A stretch of DNA of 64,000 nucleotides from Yeosuana marina. Lineage in GTDB: Bacteria; Bacteroidota; Bacteroidia; Flavobacteriales; Flavobacteriaceae. The DNA is taken from contig NZ_JAAKGI010000037.1 of NCBI RefSeq assembly GCF_011762485.1, positions 9,075 through 73,074 on the forward strand. Direction: 5' to 3'. The notes beneath the pieces were generated by a model, which ran no database searches, had not been told where the DNA came from, and worked only from the letters and a program-made list of their open reading frames with translations. Shown here piece by piece: positions 24,307-33,943 of the stretch (position 1 is its first letter; the number at the start of each line of letters is the position of its first letter). The position numbers were made by a program, and so were the translations under genes.

Positions 24307-24738
24307 TCAAATGGCAGTTGCCTTGTAATTATCTACTGGATAAATAAAAAGTAAAGCGCCAATGATAACAATGTTTTTAATAATATACTGACCGACCAAT
24401 GTAAGCACAAAAGGAGCCTTAGAGAAGGAAATTTCTGGAAAAAATAATACAGGAATAAATGTAAAGATTAAATGTAAAATTGCTGCAATTATAACTTTTC
24501 TTACTTGAAAATTAAGTACAAGAAAAAGACCAATGGTGACTTCCATAACAGCCAACATTAAAATGCTGACTTTTTCCGGCAATAAACCTATTGTTAAAAA
24601 CGTAATGGTTTGCTTAGCAAGAGAATCTGCTGGACTTAATTCAGGAAAAAATTTAAGTGCCCCAAACCATAAATAAATGATTCCAATACTTATTGCCAAT
24701 AACCTGTGTTTATTTATACGTGATATAAAACGTGTCAT
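24307..24738 (-). CDS. DoxX/DUF417-like membrane protein
   Basis: A 143-aa polytopic membrane protein with four hydrophobic helices (about residues 14-32, 45-65, 68-90 and 105-137). The first reads LLAISIGIIYLWFGALKFFPELSPAD, a typical DoxX/YkgB-type opening with the conserved FGxLKFFP. Such proteins are often linked with redox or stress responses, but the function is unproven. It is divergent from the two-component system at 24937, separated by an AT-rich 198-bp interval that should contain both promoters. Confidence 0.7.
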   Translation of the reverse strand: MTRFISRINKHRLLAISIGIIYLWFGALKFFPELSPADSLAKQTITFLTIGLLPEKVSILMLAVMEVTIGLFLVLNFQVRKVIIAAILHLIFTFIPVLFFPEISFSKAPFVLTLVGQYIIKNIVIIGALLFIYPVDNYKATAI

Positions 24739-24936
24739 AGTCGAACTATTTAAATTTCATTGTTTATGTTTTGGGAATTCAATTTTAATGTGCAATTATG
24801 TGTTAATGCGAAAGTAGAAGTAATAACTATGTGTTAAGAGTAAGAAGAAGTTAAAAAGATTAATAAAAGATTAATTAAATTAATAAAAAGTTAAAAAAAA
24901 ATTACCCGTTTTTTTTTAGTAATATAGAGGCTCATT

Positions 24937-26217
24937 TTGAAAAAAAGAAAATTATATATAGCCATTTTTATCACCACTATATGTGCCTTATTTATAGTGC
25001 AATATCAGTATCTAAAAATTGGACTTAATTTAGCGAAAGTTCAGTTTAATAAAAATATTGGTATTGTTAGTCAAGATATAAAACAGGATTTAGCAACAAA
25101 AAATCAGTTATCTTTTTTGATAGGAAGTGCACTTATTAAGGATGAATCTCATTTTGATTTAAGTATAGCTAGTATCCAAGATGCATCTCAGTATTTTCTG
25201 AATGACTTTATTCACTATCGATTATCTGCTAATGGAATTAATACTGATTTTACCTACAGACTGTTTACAAGAGACAGTAGTTTTTACTTAAAGTCTCCCA
25301 ATGTTTTTAAAACCAATAAACAGTTGGTAACCTACCCTATTGAATTGGTAGGATATTTACCTACTTTGGTAAAACAGAATGTTATTTTAGAATTACAATT
25401 TAAAGACCTTAATTCTTACTTTTTATGGCAATTAAATGGATTAACAATTCCGAGCTTATTATGTATTATAGTCATTATATTCATTTTTATTTGGGTGCTG
25501 AAATCAGTGTATTGGCAGCACAAAGTTATAACCACTACCAATGCATTTATTAATAATCTGACCCACGAACTTAAAACACCCGTTTTTTCAATAGGTTTGG
25601 CGACAAAAATTTTAGAAGACGGTATAGACCCTAAGAAACAACAGTTTTTAAACATTATAAGACAGCAGGTTGAAAGATTAAATACACATATAGATAAAGT
25701 TTTGGAATTAGGAAAACTTGAATTTAAAAGAAATATTTTTAATTTAAAGACCGTTGATTTTAAGCCCAGTCTAATTAAAATCTGTGAAGATTTTGAAGCC
25801 TTATCTGCACTTCAAAATATACAGTTTACCTATTCTGTTAATGAAGAAACCTTACTAATAAAAGCAGATATAAATCATTTAGAAAATGCTATCAGTAATA
25901 TTTTAGATAATGCACAGAAATATTCAGAATCTCCTATAATACATTTAAAAACAAGATTAATTAAAAAACAATTAGCCATTATAATTTCTGATAATGGAAT
26001 TGGAATCAACAAAAAGGAAAAAAATCTTATATTTAAAAAATACTATCGAGTTTCAAATGGTAATTTGCACAAGGTTAAAGGCTATGGACTTGGATTAAGT
26101 TATGTAAAGGAAGTTATCAATAAGCATAAAGGTAAGGTTAAAATTGATAGTAATCTAGGACAAGGAACTACGGTTACTATTGTTATTTCATTAGTGTATG
26201 ACTGCCAAAAGAAATAA
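24937..26217 (+). CDS. Membrane sensor histidine kinase
   Basis: Classical HisKA-type sensor kinase, 426 aa. Two membrane helices (about residues 5-22 and 172-192) enclose a periplasmic sensor domain of about 150 aa. The H box is NNLTHELKTPVFSIG (phospho-His near 211), the N box ENAISNILDNAQKYSE, the G1 box ISDNGIGI and the G2 box KGYGLGLSYVKEV. The start appears to be TTG, since no in-frame ATG lies nearby. It overlaps the response regulator gene by 20 nt, so the pair is translationally coupled. The signal is unknown; the neighbouring DoxX-like gene is divergent and may be a target. Confidence 0.9.
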   Translation: MKKRKLYIAIFITTICALFIVQYQYLKIGLNLAKVQFNKNIGIVSQDIKQDLATKNQLSFLIGSALIKDESHFDLSIASIQDASQYFLNDFIHYRLSANGINTDFTYRLFTRDSSFYLKSPNVFKTNKQLVTYPIELVGYLPTLVKQNVILELQFKDLNSYFLWQLNGLTIPSLLCIIVIIFIFIWVLKSVYWQHKVITTTNAFINNLTHELKTPVFSIGLATKILEDGIDPKKQQFLNIIRQQVERLNTHIDKVLELGKLEFKRNIFNLKTVDFKPSLIKICEDFEALSALQNIQFTYSVNEETLLIKADINHLENAISNILDNAQKYSESPIIHLKTRLIKKQLAIIISDNGIGINKKEKNLIFKKYYRVSNGNLHKVKGYGLGLSYVKEVINKHKGKVKIDSNLGQGTTVTIVISLVYDCQKK

Positions 26218-26902
26218 AATAATCCTTCTTGAGGATGACGAAACATTGGGGTATCTGCTGACAGAATATCTTAGTATGAATGAGTTTGAAGTATTTTGGG
26301 CTAAAAACGGCATTGATTGTTTAAAAATGCTTGAACAAAAAAACTATGATTTAGCTATTTTAGATATTATGCTACCAGATATTGATGGTTTTAATTTGGC
26401 TGAAAGAATAACTAGTTTACACCCAACCCTTCCTTTTCTTTTTTTAACGGCAAGATCTCTTAAAGTTGATATTTTAAAGGGATTTTCTTTGGGCGCTATT
26501 GATTATTTAAAAAAGCCCATTGATGAAGAAGTGCTTGTAGTAAGAATTAAAACACTCTTATCACGATTAGATGAGCCTACTAAAAGTAAAAAAACAAATA
26601 TTACTTATCAATTAGGACAATATTTATTTAATTCGGTAAATCAAGAACTTATTTATAAAGATACCAGTATTGATTTAACAAACAAAGAAAGCCAGTTACT
26701 ACTTTATTTGATTTCTCATGAAAACACATTATGCACACACAAGGAAATTTTAACTCAATTATGGGGTAAGAATGATTACTTCAGCAAAAAAAGCTTGAAT
26801 GTATTTATAACACATTTACGTAAATATCTAAAAAATGACTTATCTATTAAGATAGAAAATGTTCATAACAGAGGATTTATATTAAAGATTAACAAATCGT
26901 AG
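26198..26902 (+). CDS. OmpR/PhoB-family response regulator
   Basis: 234 aa. The receiver domain (residues about 5-120) has the acidic pocket LLEDDE, the phospho-Asp in LAILDIMLPD (about residue 54), a conserved T/A in FLFLTAR and Lys in DYLKKPI. The C-terminal winged-helix domain ends in KSLNVFITHLRKYLKNDLSIKIENVHNRGFIL, the standard OmpR recognition-helix region. It is the partner of the kinase at 24937. Confidence 0.92.
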   Translation: MTAKRNKIILLEDDETLGYLLTEYLSMNEFEVFWAKNGIDCLKMLEQKNYDLAILDIMLPDIDGFNLAERITSLHPTLPFLFLTARSLKVDILKGFSLGAIDYLKKPIDEEVLVVRIKTLLSRLDEPTKSKKTNITYQLGQYLFNSVNQELIYKDTSIDLTNKESQLLLYLISHENTLCTHKEILTQLWGKNDYFSKKSLNVFITHLRKYLKNDLSIKIENVHNRGFILKINKS

Positions 26903-27510
26903 TTAACCTAAGTATAAGGGCTCCTTTTTTATTTTCAGAAGATAGGGATGCTTTTTGTTTTAGAAGATTTCTTTTTCTTGTTATTTTCCCGTAATTAGTT
27001 ATTAAAAGGAATTTTACAATAAAATAAATTGAATTGTCAATAGAAAATAAACGACTTGAGGAAATTCTAGATAAAAAACATTTGGAAACAAAATGATTTT
27101 TCTAAAGAGATAGCAAAGGACAGTGCGTTTATTAAACGTTTTTTTTATTATAGAAAATCGAAGTAATGAATACTCTGAAATAACTATTGGTTGGTTCAAG
27201 GATAAAGAAAAGTCCAAAATTACTGAAGAAAACAGCGAGATTATCTTAAGGGAAAGATTAATAAAAACAGTTAGAGGCACGCCTAAAGGATATACAGGTA
27301 TAATTGAATTATTGGAAGCAGAAAACTTAAGATTAAAAGAAGGAGTTTGCAATTTAAAATACTGATAATGATAATGATACAAAAGATATTGAGAGTAAAT
27401 AAATGAAATGATTAAGTTACTTTTTTAATAGGAGGCTATTCAAAATTATACAGTGATAATATGGGTGAGTCTCTAATTGGAGTATTAAAAATAGTTAGTA
27501 TTTTAGAGGA
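26903..27510. other. 608-bp intergenic stretch with a decayed ORF and terminator-like hairpin
   Basis: A GGGATGC-type terminator-like sequence lies at about 26916-26955. From about 27034 to 27365 several frames look like pieces of one former small gene: NKRLEEILDKKHLE in one frame, DFSKEIAKDSAFIKR in another, then an 80-codon ORF (27123-27365) containing GWFKDKEKSKITEENSEIILRERL and LLEAENLRLKE. Frameshifts separate them. It could be a dead HTH regulator or transposase fragment; the identity is unsure. Confidence 0.35.
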
Positions 27511-29196
27511 ATGAAATCAAACAAAACTTCATTCCTTTTTTTTTGTTTTATAGTACTTAATTTCATTGATGTTTTCAATAATCGCCTTATTTCTCAGACC
27601 ACTCAAGATAGTACGTTGATTTATTATAAATCCCTCATAAAAATTAAAGATGTTGACTTAACAAGTAAGGCTTTTGATTTTTTTAAAAATAAATACGACG
27701 CTGCATTAAACCAAAACGACACTATTAACGCAGCCTATTATCTTGAATTAATTTCATTTGGGCAGTTTAAAATGGGATTTGTTCATGATAGCGAGTTAAC
27801 CACAGTAAAAGCATTGAGCTTAATAGATCGTATTAAAGACCAAAGAAAAACCCTAGAACCAAGAAAAAGATTATCAAATCGATTAGGTATGATTTATAGG
27901 AAAATTGAGGATTATGATGCTGCTCTTCGATTTTATAATCAAGCTCTTAAACTTAATGATGTTTTGTTGGATAAAATCTCGATTCTTACAAACATCGCAA
28001 ATACGTACGCTGATAAAGAGAACTATAACAAAGCCGTTGAAGTTTTAATACCATATTATGAAAAAGTTTTAGAATTAGAGAATATAGGCACTAAAGCTGT
28101 GTACTTAGACAATCTAGGATATTTTCAGTCTAAAATAGGAAATCCAAATGCGCTAAGCAATATGGAACAAGCCTTGAATATAAGAATGAATTTGGAAGAT
28201 TTAGTAGGTCTTTTTTCAAGTTACAGGCATTTATCCTTATTCTATTTAGAAAAGAACAACAAAGCCAAAGCCATTAAGTTTTCTAAAAATGTAAAGGAAA
28301 TTTCAAAACAAATGGATTCTCCTGCATTTGCTTTAGAAGCTTTGGAATTAGAATTAAGATTAGAAAAGAATCAAAATTTTACGCGTTACGTAGAATTAGC
28401 CAATACCATACAACGTAAAAAGCAACAAATGGAGAATACCTATGCGGCAATTAAATACAATTTTCAGGAGAAAGAAAAAGAAGCACAACGATTAGAATTG
28501 CAGATTAAAGATAGTCAACTAAAAGCCGAAAAGGAAAAATTAAATAAAACCATTTTTCAAAGTATAGCGGCATTAGGGCTTTTAATAACTGTTTTTCTCT
28601 ATTTATTTATAAAAAATAAACATAAAAAGGAAAAATTACAGCAAGTGTACAATACAGAAACGCGTATTTCTAAAAAAGTGCATGATGAAGTTGCCAATGA
28701 TATTTACCATATCATGACGAAAATACAAAAGACCAACGTGATTAAAGAAGACGTCTTAGACGATTTGGAAGATGTCTATAATAAAACCAGAGATATATCT
28801 AAAGAAACTAGTATTATTGATCTGCATGAGCCTTATGAGGAGTATTTAAGAGATTTATTATTAAGTTATGCCTCAGACGATGTGAATATTATAACTAAAG
28901 ATTTTACAGATGTTAATTGGAATGGTCTTGACGATACCAAAAAAGCCATATTATATAGAGTGCTTCAAGAACTTATGACCAATATGCGTAAGCATAGTAA
29001 AGCAACGCTTGTAGTCTTATCTTTTTCTCAAAATGGTAAAAAAATAATGATTGATTATAAAGATAATGGCGTTGGTTGTAACTTAATGAAAAACAGTGGT
29101 TTACATAATACGGAAAACCGTATGGAATCCATTAACGGAACTATTACATTTGAATCACAAGTTGATAATGGTTTTAAAGCCACATTAACAGTCTAG
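27511..29196 (+). CDS. TPR-containing sensor histidine kinase
   Basis: A 561-aa kinase. The N-terminal signal-anchor (residues about 6-28) leads to a periplasmic TPR region (about 100-300, e.g. RLGMIYRKIEDYDAALRFYNQALKLNDVL), then a coiled coil, one membrane helix (about 345-367) and a cytoplasmic kinase core. The H region reads RISKKVHDEVANDIYHIM, a HisKA_3-like variant. The ATPase core has LYRVLQELMTNMRKHSKA and DYKDNGVGCN and ends in NGFKATLTV. The partner regulator begins 3 bases after its stop. A similar pair sits at 39622-42345. Confidence 0.88.
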   Translation: MKSNKTSFLFFCFIVLNFIDVFNNRLISQTTQDSTLIYYKSLIKIKDVDLTSKAFDFFKNKYDAALNQNDTINAAYYLELISFGQFKMGFVHDSELTTVKALSLIDRIKDQRKTLEPRKRLSNRLGMIYRKIEDYDAALRFYNQALKLNDVLLDKISILTNIANTYADKENYNKAVEVLIPYYEKVLELENIGTKAVYLDNLGYFQSKIGNPNALSNMEQALNIRMNLEDLVGLFSSYRHLSLFYLEKNNKAKAIKFSKNVKEISKQMDSPAFALEALELELRLEKNQNFTRYVELANTIQRKKQQMENTYAAIKYNFQEKEKEAQRLELQIKDSQLKAEKEKLNKTIFQSIAALGLLITVFLYLFIKNKHKKEKLQQVYNTETRISKKVHDEVANDIYHIMTKIQKTNVIKEDVLDDLEDVYNKTRDISKETSIIDLHEPYEEYLRDLLLSYASDDVNIITKDFTDVNWNGLDDTKKAILYRVLQELMTNMRKHSKATLVVLSFSQNGKKIMIDYKDNGVGCNLMKNSGLHNTENRMESINGTITFESQVDNGFKATLTV

Positions 29197-29198
29197 TT

Positions 29199-29864
29199 AT
29201 GTTTAATAAAGTTTTGGTTTCAGAAGATATGCAGGACATCAACAAAGGAGTTTATACGACCCTTTGCGAACTGGGTATTAATGAAATTCATCAGGTTCAA
29301 TATTGTGACGATGCTTATTTAAAAATTAAAAAGGGCGAACTAGATGGAGAACCTTTTCAGTTAATAATTAGTGACTTATCTTTTAAATCGGACCATAGAG
29401 AACAAAAATTTTCATCTGGCGAATCGTTGATAAAGGCGTTAAAAATGGAATATCCCTCCTTAAAAATCATTGTGTATTCAATTGAAGACAGACTTCAAAA
29501 AGTAAGAGCGTTAATATCAGATTATAATATAGATGGATACGTTTGCAAAAGCAGAAAAGGCCTAATTCATCTAACAAAAGCTATTGAAAGTGTTCAAAAA
29601 GACACACTATATTTATCTCCTGAGGTGTCACAAGCTTTAAGTAAAAAAAATAATGTTGAGATAGACGACTTTGACATTTTGTTGCTAAAGCAATTGTCTA
29701 AAGGCTTATCACAAGAAGAGATTAGCAGTTTTTTAAAACAAAAACAGATGTCGCCAAGCAGTCTAAGCTCCATTGAAAAGCGTTTAAATAAACTTCGTAT
29801 AGATTTTAAAGCTAATAATGCCATTCACTTAGTGGCAACCGCAAAAGATTTAGGACTTATTTAA
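29199..29864 (+). CDS. Response regulator with LuxR/NarL-like C-terminal domain
   Basis: 221 aa. The receiver domain has SEDMQDI near the N-terminus, the probable phospho-Asp in LIISDLSF (about residue 58) and a Lys in YVCKSRKGLI. The C-terminal HTH region (about 155-215) reads FDILLLKQLSKGLSQEEISSFLKQKQMSPSSLSSIEKRLNKLR, which is recognisably NarL-like although divergent. It is the pair partner of the TPR kinase directly upstream, in one operon. Confidence 0.85.
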   Translation: MFNKVLVSEDMQDINKGVYTTLCELGINEIHQVQYCDDAYLKIKKGELDGEPFQLIISDLSFKSDHREQKFSSGESLIKALKMEYPSLKIIVYSIEDRLQKVRALISDYNIDGYVCKSRKGLIHLTKAIESVQKDTLYLSPEVSQALSKKNNVEIDDFDILLLKQLSKGLSQEEISSFLKQKQMSPSSLSSIEKRLNKLRIDFKANNAIHLVATAKDLGLI

Positions 29865-29962
29865 AATTTTTCATTTTACGGGAAACAGTAAAAAACTATA
29901 AAAAATTCCTCGTAATCTTGTCATGCTATTAATAAGTAATTCTTAGGGAATTATTTTGAGGA

Positions 29963-29996
29963 ACTCTGTGTCATTGGGATGCAGAGTTTTTTATTT
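29963..29996 (+). terminator. Rho-independent terminator after the TPR-kinase operon
   Basis: Stem AACTCTG / CAGAGTT (29963-29969, 29983-29989) followed by TTTTTATTTT, about 100 bases after the response regulator stop. The intervening sequence also holds a small AATTC / GAATT inverted repeat. No gene is visible in 29865-30103. Confidence 0.75.
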
Positions 29997-30103
29997 TACT
30001 GAATGCCATAAAACCCTTTTTCATGATTTTGCTTAGATGTGATAAAACTGCAATAATCTAAAATCAGCAATTTTTTATATACATTGTTGAAAACTGTTCT
30101 TTA

Positions 30104-31183
30104 TTATTCATTCATAAATTCCCTCATTACTGGTAAGACTTTATTATCAAAGTCAAATAATGTTTGATTTTCCCATGGTGAAGCATTTGTAGACTGGGTT
30201 CCTTTCCATGCAATTAATTCGGCTCCCCAGTAACAAAAGCCTATGCCATTTTTTGTTTCTTTAGTGATTGTTTTAATATGTTTAATAAATTCCCTCTGAC
30301 CTTCTGGCGTAGCAGGGTATTCAGGCAAAATTAATTGCGTGTCTAAACCTACAATATTATTAGTCCAATCATTCCATTTCAGTGTAAACGGGTAGGCTGT
30401 TTCGGCAATTAGGATTTTCTTATTATAAGTTTCACTTAAATTCTGCATGGTAGTTTTAAGGTTATCTAAAGATTTTCCATGCCATATTGGATAATACGAT
30501 AATCCTATAATGTCATAATCTAATGAGCTTACTTCATTAAAAAACCAATCTGAACCTTCTATTCCAGCATAATGCAAAATTATTTTGGTGTCGTTTGAAT
30601 TGGATCTAACAGCCGAAATTCCAGCTTTCATTAGTTCTATAAATTGAGGATAATTATTTGAAATATGCCCATAAGGATGAAGTAATCCGGAGTTGATTTC
30701 ATTGCCAATTTGAATATAATGTGGATTTATTTCATTTACCACCTTTTGGGTGTAGTTGTAAACACTATCTTTTAGTGCAGCAAAAGGTAATCCTTGCCAC
30801 TGCATAGGTGTTTCTTGGTTCGATTGATCTGCCCAAGTATCAGAATAATGAAGAGTTAACCAAATTTTGAAACCTTTCGTTTTTAAGGTTTGGGAAAACT
30901 GTTTTACTTCATTAAAGCCTGAGTGTTCGTCGCTTGGGTTTACCCAAAGTTTTAATCTAATGGTATTTACTCCATTTTCTTTAATTATGTTTAAAAAATC
31001 CTTTTGATTGCCTTCAAAATCATAGAATATTGGATTTGAATTAGATATTTCAGGGTATCTTGAAATGTCAATAGCAGAAATAAATTCTAACTTTTCACTT
31101 TCTGAAAAAGATTTATTTATGTCATCTCTATGACAAGAAATGAAAAGTAAAAAAAATATTAATGTTTGGATTATTCTATTCAT
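30104..31183 (-). CDS. Arabinogalactan endo-beta-1,4-galactanase (GH53 lipoprotein)
   Basis: Glycoside hydrolase family 53 enzyme that cuts beta-1,4-galactan, for example pectin side chains or type I arabinogalactan. 359 aa. The N-terminus is a lipoprotein signal (FFLLFISC, Cys about 17), so it is probably surface- or periplasm-anchored. Family features are ISAIDISRYPEI, GVNTIRLKLWVNPSDEHSG, WLTLHYSDTWADQSNQETP, QIGNEINSGLLHPYG with the acid/base Glu, and ILIAETAYPFTLKWND with the nucleophile Glu. It stands alone: no SusC/D pair is in the window. Confidence 0.93.
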   Translation of the reverse strand: MNRIIQTLIFFLLFISCHRDDINKSFSESEKLEFISAIDISRYPEISNSNPIFYDFEGNQKDFLNIIKENGVNTIRLKLWVNPSDEHSGFNEVKQFSQTLKTKGFKIWLTLHYSDTWADQSNQETPMQWQGLPFAALKDSVYNYTQKVVNEINPHYIQIGNEINSGLLHPYGHISNNYPQFIELMKAGISAVRSNSNDTKIILHYAGIEGSDWFFNEVSSLDYDIIGLSYYPIWHGKSLDNLKTTMQNLSETYNKKILIAETAYPFTLKWNDWTNNIVGLDTQLILPEYPATPEGQREFIKHIKTITKETKNGIGFCYWGAELIAWKGTQSTNASPWENQTLFDFDNKVLPVMREFMNE

Positions 31184-31265
31184 TCTTTGAATTATAGGGT
31201 ACGGTATTCAATATTGAAAGTAGCTGATTTAAATCCTGTTTTTTCGAAATATAATTGACCTTTAG

Positions 31266-32008
31266 TTAATTAGCTAATTCTTTTTCAATATTAGTTTTTA
31301 ATTGGTTTAAAGTTGTTCTAATTTGCTTTAATTGGAATGTATATTCATCGTATTTTTTCTGTTGAATATCCAAAACCCAGAGAAAATCTTGATTATTTAA
31401 AATATCATCTATTTTTAGACTAAAATGAAGATCTTTTCTACCGTCATCAAGTAATACTGGAATTAGTTTTAGGAATTGAGGCTCCAATTTGGAAATTTCA
31501 GGTTTGCTTTCATCATTAATCCTATTAGCTAAACGTTGAAACATCGGTAGTTTAACTGTATATGTATTATTAATTGCTGTTCTTAAAGAATCGTTGCTAA
31601 TAATGTCTAGTCCAGAAGATTTAGGTCTTCAAAAGGGCCATCATCAAATTGCATAAAGACATTCAGACTCATATTGGTGTAAAAGTTAATGAAGATAGAA
31701 TTCTTGATTTCTCTTTTATCAAAAATATAGGCAATAAGGCTATCAATACCATTTGCTTTTCTTTCAAGCGAGGGTTCAGTATGAATTTTATAGGCTGTTA
31801 AGTCGCTATTTATGGAAGTAAGAAGTTCCTTTAGGACTATCGTTTCTTTTTGTTTTATTTTACGTTCTTCGTTCCAATTATTTATCTGAAGCGCAATCAA
31901 AATCCCGATTACTACAAGTACAATTTCTCCTATGGCATATTTCAAATAACTTCTAGTTTTTCCTTCTGAAAGTAAATTTTGTCTAATTTTTCTAAAGAAT
32001 TTTATCAT
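31266..32008 (-). pseudogene. DUF6090-family membrane protein, broken by a one-base frameshift
   Basis: The first half (133 codons from 32008) begins MIKFFRKIRQNLLSEGKTRS, followed by YLKYAIGEIVLVVIGILIAL and QINNWNE, the hallmark of the DUF6090 family, with one membrane helix. It runs into a stop after FEDLNLLD. In another frame, continuing sequence reads SSGLDIISNDSLRTAINNTY and on through MFQRLANRIND to 31266, exactly the expected continuation. One missing A in the run near 31621-31624 explains the break. A sequencing error cannot be excluded. The family's function is unknown. Confidence 0.75.
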
Positions 32009-32113
32009 TTGTTAGCGGTTTCTGGTAATGAAGCGCAACAACCAAACGATTAAACTAAAATGAGCAATGTTTTTAGCGGTGTTGTGCGTAGGCTTTTTTT
32101 CAAGTAATTTGAG

Positions 32114-32596
32114 TTATTTCTTTTTGTCAGGAAACCAAGTGTCTCGTAATATTTTCCATTTTCCATCATCTTTTTTCCAAACTAATAAATATCTCCCACT
32201 GCCAACGGCTGTTCCATTTGTATGATACCAAGTTCCTGCTCCTTCTTCCACGAGTAATTGTGCATTTCCCCATATTTTTGTGGTTTTAAAACTTGAGCCG
32301 ATGATACTGTCTCTAATCATATTTCCAAAAGCCTTGGTAATATTATTCCTCCCAATAGTGGATGGAATTATTTCGGCATCTTCCATATACATTTTACCTA
32401 AAGCAATAGAGTCTCCTTTTTTTAAATAACTTTCATATTCCCGCAATCGTACTTCAATTTCTTTTTCAAGAGTTGCTAAATCCGTTTGGTTAGTTTCTGG
32501 ATTCTTTTCAGGGACTTTATGGTTACAGCTTGTAATAAAAATTGATACTACTAATATCGCTAGAAAAATAGATGTTCTGAATTTTATTTTTTTCAT
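32114..32596 (-). CDS. SnoaL/DUF4440-like (NTF2-fold) lipoprotein
   Basis: 160 aa. The lipoprotein signal ends at FITSC (Cys about 24). The rest is an NTF2-like fold: LREYESYLKKGDSIALGKMYMEDAEIIPS, followed by a central ALGNMI-like helix and the terminal YLLVWKKDDGKWKILRDTWFPD, the standard DUF4440/YybH end. Catalysis is not evident and the ligand is unknown. A similar unlinked protein is encoded at 63388-63822. Confidence 0.75.
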   Translation of the reverse strand: MKKIKFRTSIFLAILVVSIFITSCNHKVPEKNPETNQTDLATLEKEIEVRLREYESYLKKGDSIALGKMYMEDAEIIPSTIGRNNITKAFGNMIRDSIIGSSFKTTKIWGNAQLLVEEGAGTWYHTNGTAVGSGRYLLVWKKDDGKWKILRDTWFPDKKK

Positions 32597-32767
32597 TATT
32601 GTCTTTTGAATTGATGTTACAGCCTATGCACAACCTATTTGTGTAGAATAGTGCGGTTTTGTATGCAAGGATTTTCCGAAGCTAAAGCATAAGTAAACAA
32701 ACCACCGACTAACATTGCTTTAGCTAAAAGTAGTAATTTTTTATGCATGGTGTTGGCAAATGGTTTT

Positions 32768-33235
32768 TTAAATCTCAAATATATCTGTTATTAATGATTT
32801 ATATTTTTGAATATCCTTTTCAAATTTTCTTTGTACCGCAATACATAAAACGACTCCTAATGCTAATAGTGTTCCTCCTAGAATGTACTCAGTAGAATTA
32901 ACATTAATTCCTGAAATTATAGCGATAAGAAAACCTAACACTAAAATGATATGTGTAAATATTATCAATTTTATAAAAAAGTGTTGATTAAAAGTAATTT
33001 CCACATTGGTTCTGTTTTCTGTATCATTTTTTAATAATTTGCCTTTAACAACTGTCCAATTCTGGAATGCTATATACCATGCATAAAGAATCCTTTTGCG
33101 CACTTTAAAAGTCACAGATTTATTTTTTTCAAGATTCATGTGGAAAACAAATCCTCCAATAGACTTAAGTTCAGACTCTAATTTCTCACTAATCTCTTTA
33201 GGGCTACTTTTTAATTTGAATTTCCATGCTTTCAT
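32768..33235 (-). CDS. Hypothetical membrane protein
   Basis: 155 aa with no family that I recognise. A soluble N-terminal part of about 85 residues (MKAWKFKLKSSPKEISEKLESELKSIGG...) is followed by two membrane helices (about residues 88-107 and 116-133) and a short charged tail. The arrangement resembles small membrane proteins with a cytoplasmic START/SRPBCC-like head, but that is a guess. The neighbouring stretches (32597-32767 and 33236-33612) contain no supportable genes. Confidence 0.55.
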   Translation of the reverse strand: MKAWKFKLKSSPKEISEKLESELKSIGGFVFHMNLEKNKSVTFKVRKRILYAWYIAFQNWTVVKGKLLKNDTENRTNVEITFNQHFFIKLIIFTHIILVLGFLIAIISGINVNSTEYILGGTLLALGVVLCIAVQRKFEKDIQKYKSLITDIFEI

Positions 33236-33612
33236 GTTATATTGTTTTTAATGTTTACCAACATAATGTTTATGGTTACTAGTAACTGTAAACATATACT
33301 TCAAGGCTGTGCTTACGGAATACTTTTTAAATATAGTTTCTACAATTATAAAAACATAATTATTTCATTTTTTTCTCTATTGAAAATCAGGATGCTTTTT
33401 TGTTGTAAAGATTTGTGTCTTAAGAGTATTAACTTCTTACTATGTAAATTGATTTGATACATTTAAATCTACTTTTTATGAAAGTGCTTAATGATGAAGA
33501 TAGTTGCATAAACAGATAATTAAAGTGATTTATTTTATTTTTATTTGCTGACGCTCAAAATATAGTCTATATTTAAAAATAATTTTAACCAAAACAAAAA
33601 CTCAAAAACATT

Positions 33613-33756
33613 ATGGAAGGATACTGTGTAAAGTGCAAAGACAAAAAAGAAATTAAAGATGCAGCTGAAGTTACTATGAAAAATGGTAGAAAAGCTATGA
33701 AAGGCAAATGCCCATCTTGTGGAACAGGAATGTTCAGAATTCTTGGAAAAGCTTAA
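33613..33756 (+). CDS. DUF5679-like small zinc-ribbon protein (47 aa)
   Basis: A 47-codon ORF starting MEGYCVKCKDKKEIKDAAEV with two CxxC knuckles (YCVKCK at residues 4-9 and CPSCG at 34-38) separated by a KNGRKAMKGK loop. This is the DUF5679 pattern, a small zinc ribbon of unknown function found in many bacteria. It is followed by a strong 40-bp palindromic terminator at 33791. Confidence 0.85.
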   Translation: MEGYCVKCKDKKEIKDAAEVTMKNGRKAMKGKCPSCGTGMFRILGKA

Positions 33757-33790
33757 TTTTTATTTAGAAACTTAAGTATTAAAATTTTTA

Positions 33791-33831
33791 AAAAGCATCC
33801 CTTTTTTCAATTGAAAAAAGGGATGCTTTTT
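33791..33831. terminator. 40-bp perfect palindrome, bidirectional terminator
   Basis: The two halves (33791-33810 and 33811-33830) are exact reverse complements. The stem contains AAAAGCATCCCTTTTTTC, and both strands end in T runs. It ends the DUF5679 gene transcript. It is the intact member of a family whose 3' arm (GGGATGCTTTTT) recurs near 23624, 26943 and, as AGGATGC, near 33388. Confidence 0.85.
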
Positions 33832-33943
33832 GTATTTGTAATGCTGTTTTGCAACTATTCTAAATATTAGTAAAAATCTCTTTATAGCCATTAAGTTTAA
33901 TAACACTACAAGTAAAAGATTAAAAAACTGACAAAGAGTATCA

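Noticed and set aside
33242..33457. 71-codon + strand ORF rich in Phe, Cys and Ile
   Set aside because: AT-rich random-looking sequence with many Cys and no clear helix boundaries; no supporting context.
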